DNA of 22,319 bases from the IMG/VR virus record IMGVR_UViG_3300047550_002552, positions 1 to 22,319 of that record; one strand, written 5' to 3'. Within the stretch, counting starts at the first letter, position 1. Each line of letters begins with the position of its first letter. The notes beneath the pieces were generated by a model. It had not been told where the DNA came from, made no database searches, and worked only from the letters and a program-made list of their open reading frames with translations. This document shows positions 11,144 to 20,243 of this stretch, in pieces. The position numbers and the translations under genes are program-made. This DNA comes from a virus.

Positions 11144-11373
11144 CAGTTTTGCTGCTGGAGTAGGGCAACTAATGCTGCCTTTTGCTCTGGCGTAAGACTA
11201 GCCAGTGGATCTTCAGGCGCTTCAGGTTGTGGCTCTACATAGATCGGATGCAGATTGTCAGGATCTGCGATGGCTGTGCAGCCCTTAGGTGGCTGCCAGT
11301 CGGATTCGCCATCCCACAGGATGCGATTGATACAGATACCTTCTGCGTTGAGGATTGCGTATTGCATGGTCAT
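11143..11373 (-). CDS. Small fibre-cluster protein, 76 aa
   Basis: I chose ATG 11373 (MTMQYAILNAEGICINRILW). GGAG lies about 9 nt upstream. The longer TTG start would overlap the previous gene. The beta-hairpin-like N-terminus ends near HPIYVEPQ. A Pro/Glu linker (PQPEAPEDP) leads to the helix SLTPEQKAALVALLQQQ. This fold pattern (strand pair with DWQPPKG, linker, short C-terminal helix) is frequent next to phage tail fibres and may be an assembly or capping protein. The 77-aa gene at 15189-15422 has the same layout but different sequence. Confidence 0.65.
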   Translation of the reverse strand: MTMQYAILNAEGICINRILWDGESDWQPPKGCTAIADPDNLHPIYVEPQPEAPEDPLASLTPEQKAALVALLQQQN

Positions 11374-11375
11374 GG

Positions 11376-12314
11376 TTACCAACTCCAAATGCGGACGACG
11401 CCAGCGCCGCCATTACCGCCGTAATTATTAAAGCCACTGCTATTTGTTCCGGCGGTGCCACCGCCGCCGCCACCACCGGGAAACGCCCCGCTTCCTCCGG
11501 GGCGACCAGAATCACTTGCTTGACCACCACCACCGCCATCGCCGGGATTTACTCCGTCTGATCCGCTTCCAGTGCCTAGCGGTCCGCTATTTGAATTAGA
11601 TCCACCCAGTCCTCCTCCTCCAACTTGAGTGCGAGAGGTGCCACTGTTCAGCCATTCCGAGAATCCCTGTCCGCCGTCGCCGCCGTCGAAGGCAAAGTTG
11701 GACGAGTTAATACCCCCACCAGCACCACCGCCGCCAGGGCCGAAAGCAGATCTATAGCCAGGGTTTACTGTGTTTGAGGTAGATGAACCTCCTGCTGCGC
11801 CCCATATTCCGCCGGAAATATCACCTATATTGTGGCCGTAGTAAGGCAGCCCTAAAGAAGAAATGCTTTGTCCTTGAACACCACCAATGCCACCTAAGCC
11901 ACCAACAGAAATGAGGTGATTTCCGAAAGACGAAGACCCTCCATTTCCGCCTGCTGTGCCATTTGTATTGTCTGCAAAAGTCGGAGGCGCTCCAAAGCCC
12001 ATAGCGCCGACTGTGATAGTTACAGTCGAGCCAACAAAACTTGCTGGCAACCAACGGTAAGTAACTTTTCCGCTAGATCCGCCGCCTCCGCCGCATCTAA
12101 ATGTGCCACTAGCTCCCCGGCGACCACCACCGCCACCGCCACCGCCGCCAATACACTCGACATAAATAAACGTCACGCCAGCGGGTTTCGTCCAGGTGCC
12201 GCTGCTGGTGAACTCTTGGTAGTTGGCGGCGCTGGTTGCGACGTAATTTGGAAGGTTTAGCGTTCCACCAGTCGCTGTGATGGTGTCGGTGGCGTGGTTG
12301 ATATTGACAGACAT
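11376..12314 (-). CDS. Glycine-rich tail adhesin, 312 aa
   Basis: The short N-terminal adaptor (MSVNINHATDTITATGGTLNLPNY) is followed by the common phage motif FTSSGTWTKPAGVTFIYVECIGG. From residue 55 on it is a glycine-rich domain (runs of 4-9 Gly, repeated GGxG and GGAGG) ending GGAGVVRIWSW. Such domains form polyglycine-type sandwiches at the tips of phage adhesins (T4-like gp38 type) and contact the host surface. ATGA coupling to the upstream YadA-like fibre suggests the two act together. Receptor binding is inferred. The ligand is unknown. Confidence 0.8.
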   Translation of the reverse strand: MSVNINHATDTITATGGTLNLPNYVATSAANYQEFTSSGTWTKPAGVTFIYVECIGGGGGGGGGRRGASGTFRCGGGGGSSGKVTYRWLPASFVGSTVTITVGAMGFGAPPTFADNTNGTAGGNGGSSSFGNHLISVGGLGGIGGVQGQSISSLGLPYYGHNIGDISGGIWGAAGGSSTSNTVNPGYRSAFGPGGGGAGGGINSSNFAFDGGDGGQGFSEWLNSGTSRTQVGGGGLGGSNSNSGPLGTGSGSDGVNPGDGGGGGQASDSGRPGGSGAFPGGGGGGGTAGTNSSGFNNYGGNGGAGVVRIWSW

Positions 12315-13732
12315 CAGTAGGTCATCTCCGTGGTTTCAATTTTGGCTACGGTGCGAATGGTCGTGGCAGCAGCTCCAGTAAATGTAACGGCGATGCCGCC
12401 GTTTGTTGTGTCGGCAGTGATGGCGATTGTCCAGGCGGCTGCGCCTGCATCTTGAGCGATGGTGTTAATGATCACGGTGCCGACAATGGCTGTAGACGCT
12501 GCGTTTGCACCGCGCTTGATTGCGCCTTCAAATGTCCATGCTTTGGAATTGCCGCCGCCAGTAACGCCTGAAATCGCGCTGCCACGGAAGTAGTAGGCAC
12601 TGTTATTCGGCAGGATGACTTGGTTGGTGGTTGTGCCCGGTTGGTTATTGCTAGCGAGAACCGTTGCGGTAGCATCAGTGGTTTGGCGGGCTAGGAGCAG
12701 AAGCGCGGATTGTGTAGATCCAGCCGCACTAGATACTGGCTGGTTACATGCAGGAAAAACGTGATAGCCAACAATACTTCTTGTGTTGCCACTAGCCCCA
12801 CCCATCACTGCCGAATAACTTCCTGATGCAGTGTGTACTCCACCTCCTCCAATAAAAGTAGAACGACCAGAAGCCGTATTGCTTTCCCCACTTGCTACAC
12901 ACGCATTCGCCCCACTCGCCGTATTGCTATTACCCCCACACACCACAGCGTGCGTGTTGGTTTGGGCGGTGTTGCTCTGGCCTCCGCCGACGAAGCTGTA
13001 GTTGGTGGAGGCGGTGTTGGTGTTACCTCCGCCAATAAAAGCAGAGTTACCAGATACCGTGTTGTCACTCCCCCCGCAGACCGCAGCGTAAGTGCCAGTT
13101 TGGGCGCGGTTGCTCTGGCCGCCGCCTACAAAAGAAAGAGAAGATGATGCCGTGTTGGTATCTCCACCTACGACAACAGATTGTGATGCACTGGCAGTAT
13201 TGTTGGCTCCGCCTACAATAATAGAGTTTGAGCCAGATGCCGTGTTGCGATAGCCACCGGCAATAATCGAGTTATTTCCACTTGCTACCTGCGATGCACT
13301 ATTGCGATTTTTTTGCAAATCCGTCGCATAAGTTCCCCGCTTATTTCCACCTACTGCTGTCCCATCCGGCACCTGCGCGAGCGTTGCACCTGTGCCCTTA
13401 GCAACCAGCGCCACGTCAATGTTGGCAAAGCTGGCGTCAGTAGCCGTTAGCGCATCGACGGGAACTGTGGCATTAGGGCTGGCAGTTTCCTCGCTCTCGA
13501 CAAAATGTGTCAGCCCGCCGCCACCACCTGCTGTTGCCCACGACAGCACACCAGATCCATTGGTGCTCAGCACTTGACCGCTGGTGCCATCAGCAGACGG
13601 CAGTGTCCAGATGCGGTTGGTAGTGATGGTGGCAGGAGCCTTGAAGCCGACATAAGCAGACGAGTCCGCATCAGCCAGCCGCAGCTCGCGTTGCGCGTTG
13701 AGCGTTATGTCGGTTTCAAAAGCCCGTGCCAT
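12314..13732 (-). CDS. Tail fibre with YadA-head-like repeats, 472 aa
   Basis: The N-terminal adaptor (MARAFETDITLNAQRELRLA, then SSAYVGFKAPATITTNRIWTLPSADG and QVLSTNGSGVLSW) is of a type common in aquatic phage fibres. Residues 150-317 hold about eleven 14-16-residue units of the form ASGxNSxxxGGxxNT, the signature of trimeric YadA-head left-handed beta-rolls. The C-terminal 155 residues include NNQPGTTTNQVILPNNSAYY, a compact beta-rich domain. The protein is probably a trimeric fibre of the tail tip. Two repeat units carry Cys (VCGG), which is unusual. Confidence 0.85.
   Translation of the reverse strand: MARAFETDITLNAQRELRLADADSSAYVGFKAPATITTNRIWTLPSADGTSGQVLSTNGSGVLSWATAGGGGGLTHFVESEETASPNATVPVDALTATDASFANIDVALVAKGTGATLAQVPDGTAVGGNKRGTYATDLQKNRNSASQVASGNNSIIAGGYRNTASGSNSIIVGGANNTASASQSVVVGGDTNTASSSLSFVGGGQSNRAQTGTYAAVCGGSDNTVSGNSAFIGGGNTNTASTNYSFVGGGQSNTAQTNTHAVVCGGNSNTASGANACVASGESNTASGRSTFIGGGGVHTASGSYSAVMGGASGNTRSIVGYHVFPACNQPVSSAAGSTQSALLLLARQTTDATATVLASNNQPGTTTNQVILPNNSAYYFRGSAISGVTGGGNSKAWTFEGAIKRGANAASTAIVGTVIINTIAQDAGAAAWTIAITADTTNGGIAVTFTGAAATTIRTVAKIETTEMTY
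12782..13285 (-). repeat. Tandem 14-16-codon repeats within the fibre gene
   Basis: About eleven imperfect units of 42-48 bp encode ASGNNSIIAGGYRNT, ASGSNSIIVGGANNT and similar. They are degenerate at DNA level but keep the protein pattern. One pair is closely alike, the SFVGGGQSN units at about residues 200 and 247, each followed by AQT...VCGG, suggesting a two-unit (about 45-50-residue) duplication. Such arrays can change copy number by recombination and so alter fibre length. Confidence 0.75.
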
Positions 13733-14523
13733 CAGCCGATCACCACCACGCGGTAGGCATTAACGCCAGGCGCTGTTGCAAACACCAGCGTTGCAGTGGT
13801 TGTGGTGGGGCGATACACATCCACTTCAACGTCGTCGTAGTTGCCGGAGTTGGGGAACACGCGGATGATCACGTCGCGGGTGTTCAAGCTATGCGTGATC
13901 GTATAGCTGGTGGCGCTGCCGTCGCCCACGTTGGTGCTGTACTTTTTGATCCGCCCGGACCACGTAGCCAGCTTCAGCGGCGTGACGATGCGAAGGTCGT
14001 CGGTGCCAGCATCAACTTCGGCCTGCGTGGCAATCTCGGCAATACCAGGAGTCGTCTCGCTAGCGGCAGGTGCTGCAGCGGCGAACGATGTCCAGACGAC
14101 ATTGCTGCTGTCGATCGTGCCGTTGACCTGCGTCTGACGCCAGGTGGTGCCAGCGTCGGTGCCTTCCTCGACGGTGATGATCGCCTGCTCAAGCTCGGCA
14201 AAGGTGCTGGCATCAAGCGAGCGGGTCATGGCGACTGCAGCGCCATTCCACACATAAATGCCGTTCTGGCTTTGCGTGGATTGGTTGCGCACCAGCACCC
14301 GATCTTGGGATGCCATGGTCACGCCATCAATCGTGGCGCCAGGGCTGGTCAGGTTGATGCTGCTTTGCGTGCCAACGCGAGCGCTGTCCTTCCATGCCAG
14401 GCCCTCAACAGCAGAGTCCACATAGGACTTGGGCACTGCATCGCCCGATGCAGTTGGCGTCGGGACATTGATGACCTTTGAGACGCTTTGCAGGTCAAGG
14501 TCAGTAAAAAACTTGCGAGCCAT
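13732..14523 (-). CDS. Tail fibre protein, 263 aa
   Basis: The N-terminus MARKFFTDLDLQSVSKVIN resembles the MARAFETDITL start of the next fibre. It is followed by ASGDAVPKSYVDSAVEGLAW, which is typical of phage fibres. Then GATIDGVTMASQDRVLVRNQ and NGIYVWNG form a beta-rich domain, a fibre-repeat-like segment has ETTPGIAEIATQAEVDAGTD, and the C-terminal domain with YTITHSLNTRDVIIRVF ends NAYRVVVIG. ATGA coupling to the downstream fibre. Probably a structural link or side fibre of the tail tip. Confidence 0.8.
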   Translation of the reverse strand: MARKFFTDLDLQSVSKVINVPTPTASGDAVPKSYVDSAVEGLAWKDSARVGTQSSINLTSPGATIDGVTMASQDRVLVRNQSTQSQNGIYVWNGAAVAMTRSLDASTFAELEQAIITVEEGTDAGTTWRQTQVNGTIDSSNVVWTSFAAAAPAASETTPGIAEIATQAEVDAGTDDLRIVTPLKLATWSGRIKKYSTNVGDGSATSYTITHSLNTRDVIIRVFPNSGNYDDVEVDVYRPTTTTATLVFATAPGVNAYRVVVIG

Positions 14524-14524
14524 G

Positions 14525-14851
14525 TCAGATCAGGCGAGCGAGGCCAGCGGATGCTGGGTTCAGTGTAACAACGGTTTGGTTGTCGCTTGGGTGCGAAACA
14601 TCACCGTCAATCTCTTGGCTGCCGCTGTCAAGTAATTCAACAGATGGTTTATAGCCAAGATTGTGATTTATGGTCCATGTTGTTGCTGGCGCAGTTTGCT
14701 GATAGACAAACGCAGTACCACCGGCTGGTCCTTGCGGACCCTCCGTGACTGCAGTAACCGTGCTGGTAACGGGTACGGTGACAACAGTGCTGCTGCCGTT
14801 TTCAGTGACGGTGACCGTGTTAGTTACAGAACTGACATTGACTGTCGTCAT
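14525..14851 (-). CDS. Small fibre-tip-like protein, 108 aa
   Basis: Thr/Val-rich N-terminus (MTTVNVSSVTNTVTVTENG, strands in alternation), a single collagen-like GPQGPAG at about 38-44, then a beta domain with TTWTINHNLGYKPSVELLD and ending VTLNPASAGLARLI. The NHNLG-x-KP motif is frequent in C-terminal domains of phage fibres. Here it stands as a separate short protein, so it may add a tip to a neighbouring fibre. It is coupled to the upstream gene by ATGA. Confidence 0.75.
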   Translation of the reverse strand: MTTVNVSSVTNTVTVTENGSSTVVTVPVTSTVTAVTEGPQGPAGGTAFVYQQTAPATTWTINHNLGYKPSVELLDSGSQEIDGDVSHPSDNQTVVTLNPASAGLARLI

Positions 14852-15186
14852 GCGGTGTAGCCCTCGCTGACGTAGATAATGCCTTCGAGGTAATACTCCT
14901 TCAGGCCACTTGGATTAGTCAGCAATACGTCGTAATACGCCTCATTGGGCAGCGTTGCGGTCTGGTCATCAGTTAGCGCAATGGCAACTGTTCCAGTGCT
15001 GCGGTTGGTGTAGGTAACGGTGAAGTCGCCGTATTTGGTGGTGCGGCCTTGATTCCAAGCTTGAGCGGCAACGGTCCAGCCGGTCAAGTTGATGGCAGCA
15101 TCGGTGCTGTCCTTGAACTGCAGCGTGATGCTGTAATCCGCCCGGCGCTGCAGGCTGATGTTGTAGGTGCCGGGTGAAATTGCCAT
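14848..15186 (-). CDS. Structural protein, 112 aa, baseplate-upper/Ig-like
   Basis: All-beta protein starting MAISPGTYNISLQRRADYSI, then FKDSTDAAINLTGWTVAAQA, a strand pair with FTVTYTNRSTGTVAIALTD, and ending YYLEGIIYVSEGYTA. This is the pattern of BppU N-terminal-like or Ig-like tail-tip proteins found near siphovirus tip and fibre genes (family-level knowledge, not a search). It lies 2 bp from the next gene. Probably a tail-tip attachment module. No catalytic motif. Confidence 0.75.
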   Translation of the reverse strand: MAISPGTYNISLQRRADYSITLQFKDSTDAAINLTGWTVAAQAWNQGRTTKYGDFTVTYTNRSTGTVAIALTDDQTATLPNEAYYDVLLTNPSGLKEYYLEGIIYVSEGYTA

Positions 15187-15188
15187 GA

Positions 15189-15422
15189 TCAGCTCAGGCC
15201 AAACAGCTCTTTCAATTCTGCAACCGTCAAGCCAGCAGCTTCCAGCTTCTGCTCAGTGGTGAGTACTGGGGTGGGTTCAGGTTCAGGGGCGGGCAAGGGG
15301 GTGTTGCCTTCAGCGAGCCACGCCTGGTAGGCGGCGTAGTCGGTGTTGGCGGGGTCGGGTGAGATCCACAGCTCGTCGGAAAGACGAAGGATCATGTTGC
15401 TGTGCGTCAGTTGGTAGGACAT
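15189..15422 (-). CDS. Small fibre-cluster protein, 77 aa
   Basis: Starts MSYQLTHSNMILRLSDELWI. A helical centre (DYAAYQAWLAEGNTP), a Pro/Glu linker (PAPEPEPTPVL) and a C-terminal helix TTEQKLEAAGLTVAELKELF follow. Many phage tail accessory proteins have such a strand, linker and helix layout, and the helix end resembles SAP-like motifs. It is packed between the 498-aa fibre and the Ig-like protein. Unknown function, possibly an assembly factor. Confidence 0.65.
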   Translation of the reverse strand: MSYQLTHSNMILRLSDELWISPDPANTDYAAYQAWLAEGNTPLPAPEPEPTPVLTTEQKLEAAGLTVAELKELFGLS

Positions 15423-15425
15423 GGA

Positions 15426-16922
15426 TCAAAGCTCCGCAGACCAAGTGAGAGATCCTGTGGCCAAGAAGTAATAAGCGTCCAAATTGGCCGTATTGCTTAA
15501 AGCAATCAAAGTTAAGTGTCGTCTTGTTGTTGTGGCATTTGAGAACGCACTGGAGTTGGCAGAGCTAAAAGTTGCTCCTGTGGCTGAAAAATTAGGGGCA
15601 ATTCTCATGAGCACAGGAAACTCGTGAACAATAGGATGATATGTTGTTGCCGAAACTGTTCCAGCCCTTCCGTAAAAATCATTGCTTTGGCTGGTTTGAT
15701 AGTAATACCTCTGACACAACGCCAGCTCCTGTCCGTAGCTCCTGCGCTCAAACGGAGTGGCTACGGTGCCGGCTTCGAGTTGGACTCCGGTGATGTAGAA
15801 GGTGGCTCCGTTGGTGCCGACAACGCTGGTGGCTCCAGCTACCGATAATGCGCTACCGCTGCCCCAAGTATTTGCAGTCGCGTTAAACGTCGAGCCAATA
15901 CCAAGGGAGAACCAAACTCCAAAAGCAGCACTGTTGTCAGTAGCAAAAGTTCCAGTTGTTGGACCTGGAATAGTTATGCTCTTTGTTTCCCACGTATCTG
16001 CAGCGTTGATCGTATAAGTTGCTGGATACGCTGCATCATTTGCTCCTGAACGAATAGCGACGACAAATGTGCCTGTAAGGCTGGAGCGCACTCTAAACGA
16101 GAGAGTTGCAGCTTGAGCGCTGGCAGTGCCCCATCCAAGGTCAGAAAAGTTGTAACCTTCTATTGGTTGAAGCAGCGCGAAAAAATCTCCAGCTGCAAGC
16201 GAATATGCTGACAGTGAAGTAGCAAGTTGACTGTTTGTGAAACCAGATGGTGCAACAGTTGAGCGCTGCACACTGTATTTGCTTGACTGCGATACGGCGC
16301 AATACCAACGATCCAGTCCGTAGATTGCAGACGTAGGCGTCACACTCGCCCCAGCATTGCGCTGATCAATCCGCATATCACCGTTGATGATGCGGTTGCG
16401 AGTGCCAGCAAGCGGCCCGCCGTTGAGGTTCTTGACCTGCACCTGATCAGTGCCAGCGTCAATCTTGAACAGGTTCGGCTCGGTGTCGCCTTCAATTCTG
16501 AGGTCAACGTCAGCGCCGCCATCGTTGAATACCACCTCAGTGGCACCGTTGAAGTTGACGCGCTGAACGCCAGCGGTGGCAATGGCTACTTGATCGGTGC
16601 CGGGGCTGTAGAGACCGGTATCGGTGCCGCTGTCCTTGAAATACAGCGACGGTGCAGCAGCGGTGCCGTTCTCCAGTGCGATCGTTGTCCACTCGCCATC
16701 GAGCTGATACAGCGTGATCCAGCCGCTGTTAGCTGCGTTGCGGATCTTGTAGAGGCCAGTTGCCGTGTCCGCCCACGTCATGTAGGCGACGGTTTCAGGC
16801 GGTGCAGTGGCGCTGCTGTTTTGCGAAAACAGTGCCAGCAGTGCGTCGTTCAGGTCAGCGCGTACAGCCGAACCACTGCCGTTTGGGATTATGTCCGTGC
16901 CCGTCCAGTCGTACGTGGCCAT
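15426..16922 (-). CDS. Large tail fibre/receptor-binding protein, 498 aa
   Basis: The N-terminus MATYDWTGTDIIPNGSGSAVR is an adaptor of the kind seen in aquatic phage fibres. The next section has LYFKDSGTDTGLYSPGTDQV and NRIINGDMRIDQRNAG (about 176-191), the latter followed by LDRWYCAVS. This marks a widespread phage C-terminal domain with a jelly-roll, carbohydrate-binding character. Late strands include GVQLEAGTVATPFERRS, often found in the same domain. First gene after the J-like tip protein, so it is the leading candidate for the main receptor binder. Host receptor unknown. Confidence 0.82.
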   Translation of the reverse strand: MATYDWTGTDIIPNGSGSAVRADLNDALLALFSQNSSATAPPETVAYMTWADTATGLYKIRNAANSGWITLYQLDGEWTTIALENGTAAAPSLYFKDSGTDTGLYSPGTDQVAIATAGVQRVNFNGATEVVFNDGGADVDLRIEGDTEPNLFKIDAGTDQVQVKNLNGGPLAGTRNRIINGDMRIDQRNAGASVTPTSAIYGLDRWYCAVSQSSKYSVQRSTVAPSGFTNSQLATSLSAYSLAAGDFFALLQPIEGYNFSDLGWGTASAQAATLSFRVRSSLTGTFVVAIRSGANDAAYPATYTINAADTWETKSITIPGPTTGTFATDNSAAFGVWFSLGIGSTFNATANTWGSGSALSVAGATSVVGTNGATFYITGVQLEAGTVATPFERRSYGQELALCQRYYYQTSQSNDFYGRAGTVSATTYHPIVHEFPVLMRIAPNFSATGATFSSANSSAFSNATTTRRHLTLIALSNTANLDAYYFLATGSLTWSAEL

Positions 16923-16925
16923 GGA

Positions 16926-19900
16926 TTATGCGCCTTTACCGTATCCTACCGCTGACCACGCAAACAGGCGATCAACTGCAGTGCCACTGCTATTGCGGAA
17001 GGTCACATCAAAACCGCTGCTGCTTACGTTGGTCACGTTGAAGTAGTCGCCGGATTGCAGGTTTTGAGCGGTGATGCCGATGGACGGCAAGATGCTGTTG
17101 ACGCCTCCGAGTGCCGCCGTTCCGGTCCAGAACGGATTGGCAAACGCAACGCTCTTGGTGCCAGCACCGCTTGATTCGGCCACCACTGAGCTTTCAATGC
17201 GCCGCTGAAACGATGCTTTGTAGCCCAGCTCATAACAGGCAAACGCCTGCGACAACGTAAAGGCTGAGGCATCCAGCTTGAACTGGAAGGCTCGCGCAGT
17301 GAAGGTGCCGTTGCCAAATTCTTGATAATCACTCCACGCTGGTGATCCAGTGGGGTTGTCGTCGGTTGTACGTACGCAGACCTTGGAATTCACCTGATCA
17401 GCCACTGCACCTTCAAAGTCAACCCATGTGTCGATCAGGTCGGTGCGTTCATCAATCAGATCAGATGGGTAGAAGCCGCCAGCAACAAGATGACGCCGCA
17501 AGTCCAGTGAATACTTAGCGCCAAGATCTAGCACTTCATTGAATACATATGTGCCGGTCTCTGCAATGTCACCGTAATAGTCGAGATCAACTAATAGATC
17601 AAAGTCTGTAATCGTGTCGAATAAGCCTGTGCCGCCCAGCGTGATGGCGTCATATTCGACGCTATAAAACAGGTTGGTGAACTCACCTTGAAACGGTGGA
17701 TCTGTTGTGTCTTCGCGTTTGCTTTGAACCAAAAAGGCGCTAAGTGGATCGGGCAGGTCAACAACAACACTGGCTTCAGCGATGCTTTGCTTGCCGCTGC
17801 TGTCTTCAAACTTGACGAGGTATTCACCCTCGACCATTGGCACGATCGCCTCAGTGCTGTAGCCAGGCACTGCAGGGATAAGATCCTGCGAATTAGTCCA
17901 TGTACCAGTGCCGTCTGTGATGCTGGTGTGGCGGATGTGAACGCGACCGCCGATCTTCACGTCAAGATCAGTCGAGGCATCCCAACGCAAGCGTGCAGAG
18001 TTGGCACTGATTTGCTCAATCGTTAGATTCTGCACATTGGCAGGCTCGACTAGCTTGCCGCGTGCTGATACATCCAGACGCGCTGGTTGCGCTGATGGCC
18101 GCAAGCCTGGATTAACGCCATAGATCAATACTTCATAGTCGCCAGGTGTGGTGTCATAGATGACGTATTCCTGTGTTGTGACGTAATTCTGCGCCCAGTT
18201 GCCATCTGCTCTTCGCCATTGCACAAGGTATTGCACTGCGTTGGTGCGTCCGTCTTCATCAATGGACGCGAGCCAGTTGATGATGAGCTTGGATAGCACT
18301 TGCCCAGCTTCCTCGTACAACACCTCTTGGAATGTCGGCGCACGTGGTGTACTGGCCGGCTTGTTCAGATCAGTGATGTCGCGTTCTTCTAGTGCTGTGC
18401 CGCGTTCGATGTAGTCGTACTTGCTGGCGTTATAAGCAATAGCGCTGATGGCGTAGTTGCTGCCGTCTTGCTCTTGAACGGTGAGCACACGCCACGTTGA
18501 TGTTTGGATGGCGCTGGTTTGATAAATCCAGACGCTGTTAGCGTTGGGGGCTGTCGAAAATGCCGACGACACAGTGATCACATCACCGGCAATGGTTGTG
18601 ATGGAACGTGTCTGGACGCTGCCATCAGGCATGATCACCGACAACTCAGCACCTGCTGCTGTCAGCCCGGTAGCGTCATCCACCGTGATGGCTGTGGTCG
18701 TTGCAGCGGAGATGCGGCCACCGCGTCGTGCGCCAGCTCGTACGGGATCGGCTACCTCGATGATTTGCCCAGGCCGCACCAGCACGCCAGCATCAATCGA
18801 GGCAGTGAAGCTGATGATTTCGCTCTCGTAGCGTTCTGAGTACAGCAGCCATTCGCCGATGCGATACGCCTGTCCGCGACTGGTGCAGGCGAAGGCGCTG
18901 ATTTCAGTTTTGACGACGCCGTATTTCTGGATGGCTTCTGCGTCCTCAACAACCTCGTAGGCAATGTCGCGGCTGTTGAGATCGAGGTAACTTACAACGC
19001 AAACCGTAGGGCGAGTCTTGCGGCTGCCGCCTTGATAGCTGAAACCCTCCTCAGTGACATTCGCCAGCGTGAACAGATAGGCGGTATCAGCGGGCTTGTC
19101 TTGACTGATTGTCAGTGCGCCAGTGCTCCAGTACGGCATACAGCGCATAACGCTGCACATGTCGTTGATCAGTTTGTAAGCATCTTCTGCGGTCTGGATG
19201 TTGACATTGCAGGAGAAGCGCGGCTCTTGCCCGCCGAAGCCGTCAGGTACTAGCTCGGAGCAATACTGACTGGCGGCGTAAAAGGCGAACTTATCAAGCT
19301 GCGCAGCTTTGATGTGATCACCAAAGCCATAGCGCGTTGATGTCAGCAAGTCCCACAAGATCCATGCCGGGTCGCTGCACCATTGCGCTGCACCAAACGT
19401 GCCGTTCCAGATGCCGACGTAGATCAGCCTGCCGGTGACGCTATCAACGGTGGCATTATTTGGGATGCGTACCTTGATGCCACGGATTAGGTAAGACCGT
19501 GATGGGATGCGGTTGAACTGCTCGGCGTCAATGCGCGTCCAAACCAGGGCACTGTTGGGGTAGCGCAGTTTGGCGTAAATGATCTCGGTATAGCTGGTCC
19601 AGTTGAAGGCGTTGACTACTTTGGGATCAGTGCTATCTGGCCGGTCGCGTTCGATCTTGATGTCGATCGGATACGTGCTGGCAAGGTTGATGAGGTAGTC
19701 ACGCTGATAGGCGTCGCCAGTGCGTCCGCTGATGGTGTCGGTAACGGCCAAGTTGTAGCCGCCGCCGTTGTACTGCACGTAAATGCGCAGGCCCACTTGC
19801 GAGCCAAGCACATCGCCTTCATTGGTGAAGGTTTGCAGTTGCGGCACTGTGATCGTGATGCGTGCGGCATTAACGCTGGTGTCAGTGATAGATCGAACAA

Positions 19901-20243
19901 CAGGTGATGCGTATTGCACTTCAACGCCTACCGCCTTTTCGTCCTCTACGTCAGATGTGCCAGGGATGTACGTCTGATTCTGCGTACCGTTGCGCGTGGC
20001 AATAGAGACGTTCTGGAAGTTGTATGTACCGTCTGCATTTTGCAGTGGCGTGTTATCAATGAAAATAGATTGATAGCCGTTCTTCAGTCCTTCAATCTCG
20101 CCTTCGCTAATCAGATCGAGGACTTGCGCGTATTGCTTGGAATTAAGGCTGTCGGTTTCAGTTGTAGGCGTGCGTGGTGCGGGTTGCGATTGCGCACCAC
20201 CGCCTTTACCACCGCCGCCACCAGCGCCGTAGATGCGTGCCAT
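16926..20243 (-). CDS. Tail tip/host specificity protein, lambda gpJ-like
   Basis: 1105 aa, close to lambda J (about 1130). The Gly-rich start (IYGAGGGGGKGGG) leads to the family mark SKQYAQVLDLISEGEIEGL (about 35-53), then a long beta-rich body typical of the tail-hub part (SYLIRGIKVRIPNNA, then WCSDPAWILWDLLTSTRYGFG). FN3-like repeats occur at about 640-830, and a C-terminal region of about 270 residues resembles receptor-facing ends. In lambda, J forms the central tip fibre and determines host. Coupled by ATGA to the gpI-like gene. The N-terminal two thirds are secure. Domain borders towards the C-terminus are approximate. Confidence 0.95.
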   Translation of the reverse strand: MARIYGAGGGGGKGGGAQSQPAPRTPTTETDSLNSKQYAQVLDLISEGEIEGLKNGYQSIFIDNTPLQNADGTYNFQNVSIATRNGTQNQTYIPGTSDVEDEKAVGVEVQYASPVVRSITDTSVNAARITITVPQLQTFTNEGDVLGSQVGLRIYVQYNGGGYNLAVTDTISGRTGDAYQRDYLINLASTYPIDIKIERDRPDSTDPKVVNAFNWTSYTEIIYAKLRYPNSALVWTRIDAEQFNRIPSRSYLIRGIKVRIPNNATVDSVTGRLIYVGIWNGTFGAAQWCSDPAWILWDLLTSTRYGFGDHIKAAQLDKFAFYAASQYCSELVPDGFGGQEPRFSCNVNIQTAEDAYKLINDMCSVMRCMPYWSTGALTISQDKPADTAYLFTLANVTEEGFSYQGGSRKTRPTVCVVSYLDLNSRDIAYEVVEDAEAIQKYGVVKTEISAFACTSRGQAYRIGEWLLYSERYESEIISFTASIDAGVLVRPGQIIEVADPVRAGARRGGRISAATTTAITVDDATGLTAAGAELSVIMPDGSVQTRSITTIAGDVITVSSAFSTAPNANSVWIYQTSAIQTSTWRVLTVQEQDGSNYAISAIAYNASKYDYIERGTALEERDITDLNKPASTPRAPTFQEVLYEEAGQVLSKLIINWLASIDEDGRTNAVQYLVQWRRADGNWAQNYVTTQEYVIYDTTPGDYEVLIYGVNPGLRPSAQPARLDVSARGKLVEPANVQNLTIEQISANSARLRWDASTDLDVKIGGRVHIRHTSITDGTGTWTNSQDLIPAVPGYSTEAIVPMVEGEYLVKFEDSSGKQSIAEASVVVDLPDPLSAFLVQSKREDTTDPPFQGEFTNLFYSVEYDAITLGGTGLFDTITDFDLLVDLDYYGDIAETGTYVFNEVLDLGAKYSLDLRRHLVAGGFYPSDLIDERTDLIDTWVDFEGAVADQVNSKVCVRTTDDNPTGSPAWSDYQEFGNGTFTARAFQFKLDASAFTLSQAFACYELGYKASFQRRIESSVVAESSGAGTKSVAFANPFWTGTAALGGVNSILPSIGITAQNLQSGDYFNVTNVSSSGFDVTFRNSSGTAVDRLFAWSAVGYGKGA

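Noticed and set aside
11376-12260. Simple-sequence or low-complexity repeat in the glycine-rich gene
   Set aside because: The GGC/GGT-type runs are explained by coding for a glycine-rich adhesin domain. No independent tandem repeat unit was found.
13726-14481. Plus-strand frame of 251 codons opposite the 263-aa fibre
   Set aside because: Mirror of a clear fibre gene. The product is His/Ala/Gly-rich with no domain. No other plus gene lies nearby.
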